From the NCBI GenBank assembly GCA_003168315.1, contig PMSP01000079.1, positions 1-17,398 of the forward strand: 17,398 nucleotides of DNA, written 5' to 3'. The notes beneath the pieces are model-generated. The model worked only from the letters and a program-made list of their open reading frames with translations, had not been told where the DNA came from and searched no databases. Of this stretch, positions 14,154 through 17,398 are shown piece by piece. Position 1 is the stretch's first letter; every line of letters starts with the position of its first letter. A program made the translations under genes and the position numbers. Source of the stretch: Opitutaceae bacterium. Lineage in GTDB: Bacteria > Verrucomicrobiota > Verrucomicrobiia > Opitutales > Opitutaceae.

Positions 14154-15632
14154 CTAGGCTGTGCTCGCGGCGTCCGCCGCGCGGCGGATCTTCAGCTCGG
14201 CGGCGATCTCCGACATCCTCCTCTCGTTCAGGGGATACAGGAAAACGAGGAGCAGGAGCGCGAGAATCCCCAATGCCGCCGGGAAGATGCTCATCAGCTC
14301 GACCAGGCCGTGCAGCGAGCCGGGCGTCTGGGCCTGGTTGGCCACGAACCCCAGGCTGCCCATGAGGAGGAGCGTGAACCCGCCCGAGAGGCCCCAGCCC
14401 TGCTTCTGCGCGAAGATCGATGCGGAGAAGATGAGCCCGGTGGCGCGCCGCCCGGTCTTCCATTCGGCGTAGTCCGCGGTGTCGGCGTACATCGCCATGA
14501 GGAGCGCGCTCAGCGGGCCGCCCGTGATGGAGCCGATGGCGTTGATGCCGTAGATGAGGAGAAGCTGGTCGGGCCGCAGGAGATAGAATGAACTCGTGCA
14601 GGCGATCGCGATGATGAGCAGGATGACGAACGCCGACTTCCGGCCCACCAGGCGGGCGAAGAACGGGACAAATATGACCCCGATGAGCGACAGGACCTGG
14701 TTGCTCGTGTTGAACGCCGAGACGAGGCTTTCCCAGCTCCACACCTGCGTCCCGGCGATGGACTTGGGCAGGAAGGCGGGAAGCGTCAGGGTCTGCGAGC
14801 CGACGTAGTACTTGAAGTAGTGCGCGGTCACGTTGCCCCGGAGGGCCACGAAGAAGATGAACGTGATCGTCGTGATCAGGAGCACGAGCCACGGCCGGTT
14901 GGTCACGAGGTCGCCCAGGTCCTTGCTGTAGGAGGTCTTCTGCGCCTTGGGCGGGAGCACGCGCTCCTTCGTGTTGAAGAAGACGATCAGGAAGAAGATG
15001 ACCGAGGCGACGCCGTAGATCACGAACGACATCTCCCAGCCGCGCTGGACCGTCGTCGCGCCGAGCCAGCCGCCAACCTTGGCCATCGGCAGGAGGGTCG
15101 CGGAGACGATGATGCCGCCGGCGAAGGCCCCGACGTACTTGATGGACGAGAGCGACGTGCGCTCGTTCGGGTTCGGCGAGATGACGCCGAGGAGCGCCGT
15201 GTAGGGGATGTTGATCGCCGTGTAGATCAGCATCATGGCGTTGAACGTGAGGTAGGCCCAGATGAGCTTGCCCTTCGGCCCGAAGTCGGGGACGAAGAAC
15301 GTCAGGAAGCCCGCGACCGCCAGCGGCACGCAGCCCCAGAGGAGGAAGGGCCGGAACTTCCCCCAGCGGGTCCTCGTGCGGTCCGAGAGCATGCCCATCA
15401 GCGGGTCGAAGAACGCGTCGCTGAAGCGGCTGAGTCCCATCATCGTCCCCGCCGCCAGCGCCGTGATCCCGAAGATGTCGGTGTAGAATATCGCCAGGTA
15501 GGTCGAGATGGTCTGCCAGTAGAGGCAGGACGCCAGGTCGCCGAACCCGTATGAGAACTTCTCGCGCATGCTAAGCTTCTCGGCCGAGGGGTCCAGGGCT
15601 GCGGGGGCTGCTGGGGCTAGCGTTTCGGGCAT
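14154..15632 (-). CDS. GPH-family sugar:cation symporter (MFS superfamily)
   Basis: This 492-residue inner-membrane transporter belongs to the glycoside-pentoside-hexuronide:cation symporter family (MelB/XynP-like). It probably imports a sugar or glycoside with Na+ or H+. After a polar N-terminus the characteristic REKFSYGFGDLAS (23-35) appears. The family hallmark DAFFDPLMGMLSDRTRTRWGKFRP spans 72-95, with the conserved Asp72, Asp76 and Arg/Lys cluster of the helix 2-3 loop. About twelve hydrophobic segments fill the rest, and the C-terminus YPLNERRMSEIAAEL is typical. ATG at 15632 is the chosen start; Met22 is a possible shorter one, and neither has a strong ribosome binding site. It follows the SSS symporter by 94 bp in the same direction and may be co-transcribed. 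The stop lies 17 bp before the operon B enhancer, and no clear terminator separates them. Confidence 0.92.
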   Translation of the reverse strand: MPETLAPAAPAALDPSAEKLSMREKFSYGFGDLASCLYWQTISTYLAIFYTDIFGITALAAGTMMGLSRFSDAFFDPLMGMLSDRTRTRWGKFRPFLLWGCVPLAVAGFLTFFVPDFGPKGKLIWAYLTFNAMMLIYTAINIPYTALLGVISPNPNERTSLSSIKYVGAFAGGIIVSATLLPMAKVGGWLGATTVQRGWEMSFVIYGVASVIFFLIVFFNTKERVLPPKAQKTSYSKDLGDLVTNRPWLVLLITTITFIFFVALRGNVTAHYFKYYVGSQTLTLPAFLPKSIAGTQVWSWESLVSAFNTSNQVLSLIGVIFVPFFARLVGRKSAFVILLIIAIACTSSFYLLRPDQLLLIYGINAIGSITGGPLSALLMAMYADTADYAEWKTGRRATGLIFSASIFAQKQGWGLSGGFTLLLMGSLGFVANQAQTPGSLHGLVELMSIFPAALGILALLLLVFLYPLNERRMSEIAAELKIRRAADAASTA

Positions 15633-15726
15633 GGGGTTGGGGGAGCTGCGGCCGGAGGGGGTTCCCGGGGCGGCGGATTTCTATCCGAGCGGGTCCGGGA
15701 TGGGAATGAGATTCTTGGGGGCGGCC

Positions 15727-17307
15727 TCAGCGCATGGAATACCAGAGTGCGGCCGTCACGGCCAGGAGGACGCCGAGCCAGAGGCGGTAGTCCTGGAGCC
15801 CCTTCCCGTCGCCGGGCGCGACGAGCGTCCCGAAGTCCGACACGGTCGTCTGAGCGAGCTTCGCCTCCGGCGTCCGCCGGGTGGCGAGGCTCACGGCGAC
15901 GAGCGCCACCATCGAGACCGCGAAGGCGAGCATGGCCGCGTGAAGCCAGGGCCTGAGGAGCGGCGCCTCCATGAACGGCAGGAAGTGGTACTTGCCGTTC
16001 GCCATCAGCAGCGGGCAGACCACGCCGGCCGTGCAGAGGCAGGCCACGACCCCCTCGGTCGTCGTCCGCTTCCAGAGGACCCCGGCGAAGAAGATCCCCG
16101 CGAAGGGGAGCATCAGGTACACCTGGATCGTCTGCAGGTAGCTGAACAGGTTCCCGAACCGGTCGATCATCGGCGCCCAGAGGGAGCCGAGGATGAAGAC
16201 GGCGAGGACGGCTCCCCGGCCGACCCGGATCTGCTCGGCCTGCGGCGCGGCGGGCCGCCAGCGCAGGTAGAAGTCGCGGGTCACGAGCGTCGAGACGGAA
16301 TTGTAGGTCGCGCTGATGTGCCCCATCAGGGCGGCGCCGATCCCGCTGATCGTGAGGCCGAGGAGCCCGGCCGGCATGATGTGCAGAAGGAGGGCGCCGT
16401 AGGCCTTGTCCGGCCGGGACAGGTTGGGGTACATCGCGCGCGCGATCAGCCCCGGAAGGACGAGGAGGAACGGGGTCGTCAATTTGAGGAACCCGCAGAG
16501 GATCGCGCCCTTGCGGCCCTCGTTCAGGTTCTTGGCGGCGAACGCCCGCTGGACCAGCACCTGGTCCATCGACCAGTAGAAGCTGCCCGCAAGGAACACC
16601 GCGAAGAACATCCCCGGCCACGGGTAGTCGGGGTCGGTCGCGGGCCTGACCATGGAGAACATCGACGGGGCGAGCTTCGCGTGCAGGCCCTGCCAGCCGC
16701 CGACGTGCTGCAGCCCGACGACCGTCAGGATGACGGCGGCGACGAGGAGGACCGTCGTCTGGAGGGCGTCCGTGTAGACGACGATCCTAAGGCCCCCCTT
16801 CATCGTGTAGAGGGCCGTGCCGAGGCCGACCACCCAGATGACGGCGAGCGGGTTCCATCCCAGGAGGTCCGAGAACACGAGCGCCGAGGCCCAGAGGGAG
16901 ATCGAGATCTTCGTCAGGACGGAGAGGATCACCATGAAGCCCGAGAAGAACAGGCGGATCCCGACCCCGTAGCGCTGCTCCAGGAACTCGGGGACGGTGA
17001 AGATCCTGTTCCTTATGTAGAAGGGGAGGAAGAGCGTGATCAGGGGGACGAGGCAGAACACGGCCGACCACTCGTACCCCCCGACCGCCATCCCGCCGGC
17101 GTAGCCGCTCCCCGCCAGCCCGACAAAGTGCTCCGCCGAGATGTTGGCCGCGAAGAGCGAGGCCCCGATGAACGGCCAGCGCAGCGACCGGCCCGCGAGG
17201 AAGTAGTCCTCGCTCGACTTGGGCTTCCTTGAGAGGAGGACGCTCGCGCAGGCGATCACGAGGACGTAGCCCCCGATCGCGAGCCAGTCGATCCCGTGGA
17301 GGACCAT
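15727..17307 (-). CDS. Sodium/solute symporter (SSS family, SGLT-like)
   Basis: This 526-residue inner-membrane Na+-coupled symporter probably takes up a sugar or sugar acid. The N-terminal region SSEDYFLAGRSLRWPFIGAS (31-50), followed by NISAEHFVGLAGSGYAGG (55-72), is characteristic of the SGLT branch. The family signature GGLRIVVYTDALQTTVLLVA occupies 171-190. NSVSTLVTRDFY (336-347) matches the helix-8 region that lines the sodium site in vSGLT. About fourteen hydrophobic helices are present, ending with LWLGVLLAVTAALWYSMR. The ATG at 17307 overlaps the TGA of the upstream gene, which indicates an operon and translational coupling. The substrate may become clear from the upstream gene, which is mostly outside the window. 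Confidence 0.93.
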   Translation of the reverse strand: MVLHGIDWLAIGGYVLVIACASVLLSRKPKSSEDYFLAGRSLRWPFIGASLFAANISAEHFVGLAGSGYAGGMAVGGYEWSAVFCLVPLITLFLPFYIRNRIFTVPEFLEQRYGVGIRLFFSGFMVILSVLTKISISLWASALVFSDLLGWNPLAVIWVVGLGTALYTMKGGLRIVVYTDALQTTVLLVAAVILTVVGLQHVGGWQGLHAKLAPSMFSMVRPATDPDYPWPGMFFAVFLAGSFYWSMDQVLVQRAFAAKNLNEGRKGAILCGFLKLTTPFLLVLPGLIARAMYPNLSRPDKAYGALLLHIMPAGLLGLTISGIGAALMGHISATYNSVSTLVTRDFYLRWRPAAPQAEQIRVGRGAVLAVFILGSLWAPMIDRFGNLFSYLQTIQVYLMLPFAGIFFAGVLWKRTTTEGVVACLCTAGVVCPLLMANGKYHFLPFMEAPLLRPWLHAAMLAFAVSMVALVAVSLATRRTPEAKLAQTTVSDFGTLVAPGDGKGLQDYRLWLGVLLAVTAALWYSMR

Positions 17308-17398
17308 CAGGCCGAGACGCTCACGTCCTTCAGGTCGGCGCGGGCGGCGGCGTAGCTCGTGTCGTAGGCGAGGACCTCGGGATCCGGGGTCCTCCCGT
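17307..17398 (-). CDS. C-terminal end of an unrecognised protein (runs off right edge)
   Basis: The minus-strand frame ending in TGA at 17307-17309 is open to the window edge. It gives a 29-residue tail, beginning GRTPDPEVLAYDTSYAAA and ending RADLKDVSVSA. The stop overlaps the symporter ATG, so the two are probably co-transcribed and the protein may act on what the symporter imports. The fragment is too short to assign a family; other minus-strand frames in this stretch contain stops before the symporter start. Confidence 0.55.
   Translation of the reverse strand, partial: GRTPDPEVLAYDTSYAAARADLKDVSVSA

Noticed and set aside
15568..17232. 554-codon open frame on the plus strand
   Set aside because: It lies antisense to the SSS symporter and has low-complexity Glu/Arg/Asp composition with no recognisable motif.
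1..17398. tRNA/rRNA genes, CRISPR arrays, insertion sequences or phage genes
   Set aside because: I looked on both strands and saw no tRNA-like cloverleaf, regular spacer-repeat array, transposase or integrase.

Overview
The window is a compact, high-GC (roughly two-thirds G+C by eye) bacterial chromosomal segment with no RNA genes, mobile elements or CRISPR arrays. The organism looks like a Gram-negative from Verrucomicrobiota (Opitutae-like) or, less likely, Acidobacteriota. The reasons are the ~800-residue duplicated MacB-type permeases, the GPH and SSS sugar symporters side by side, and the Opitutales-style thioredoxin-fold protein. This assignment is an inference from protein style, not from a marker gene.

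Layout. Positions 1-327 (minus) hold the start of an unrecognised protein that runs off the left edge. Divergent from it are a PAP2-family membrane phosphatase (540-1244, plus) and a secreted thioredoxin-like protein (1360-2016, plus). A striking tandem palindrome, CTTGC-N6-GCAAG twice, lies between those two. From 2038 to 13996 everything is on the minus strand and forms one functional unit in two operons. Operon A (transcribed from 8902 down to 2038) encodes a HlyD/MacA-type adaptor, a duplicated MacB-type permease, an ABC ATPase and a second duplicated permease. Operon B (from 13996 down to 9074) encodes another ABC ATPase, a TolC-type outer-membrane channel, an NtrC-type sigma-54-dependent response regulator and an NtrB/NtrY-type histidine kinase. 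At 14154-17398 (minus) lie a GPH-family symporter, an SSS-family sodium/solute symporter and the tail of an unrecognised upstream gene.

How the parts work together. Adaptor, permeases, ATPases and TolC channel make up a MacAB-TolC-like trans-envelope export system. Both operons are preceded by a sigma-54 promoter: TGGCACAGCGCGTGC at 8921-8935, and the perfect consensus TGGCACGGACCTTGC at 14009-14023. Each promoter has an inverted repeat of the form TCCC-N6-GGGA centred about 120 bp upstream of its -12 element. The two sites share the exact 12-mer CCGTCCCAATAA, and their distances to the promoter differ by only about 1 bp. The simplest reading is that the encoded NtrC-type regulator binds these sites, switches on the exporter, and activates its own operon in a positive feedback loop. 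The kinase has two closely spaced membrane helices with almost no extracytoplasmic loop, which suggests it senses a cue in the membrane or cytoplasm.

Three promoter predictions (both sigma-54 sites and one sigma-70-like site upstream of the left-edge gene) place transcription starts at or within about 7 nt of the start codon. This suggests leaderless or near-leaderless mRNAs.
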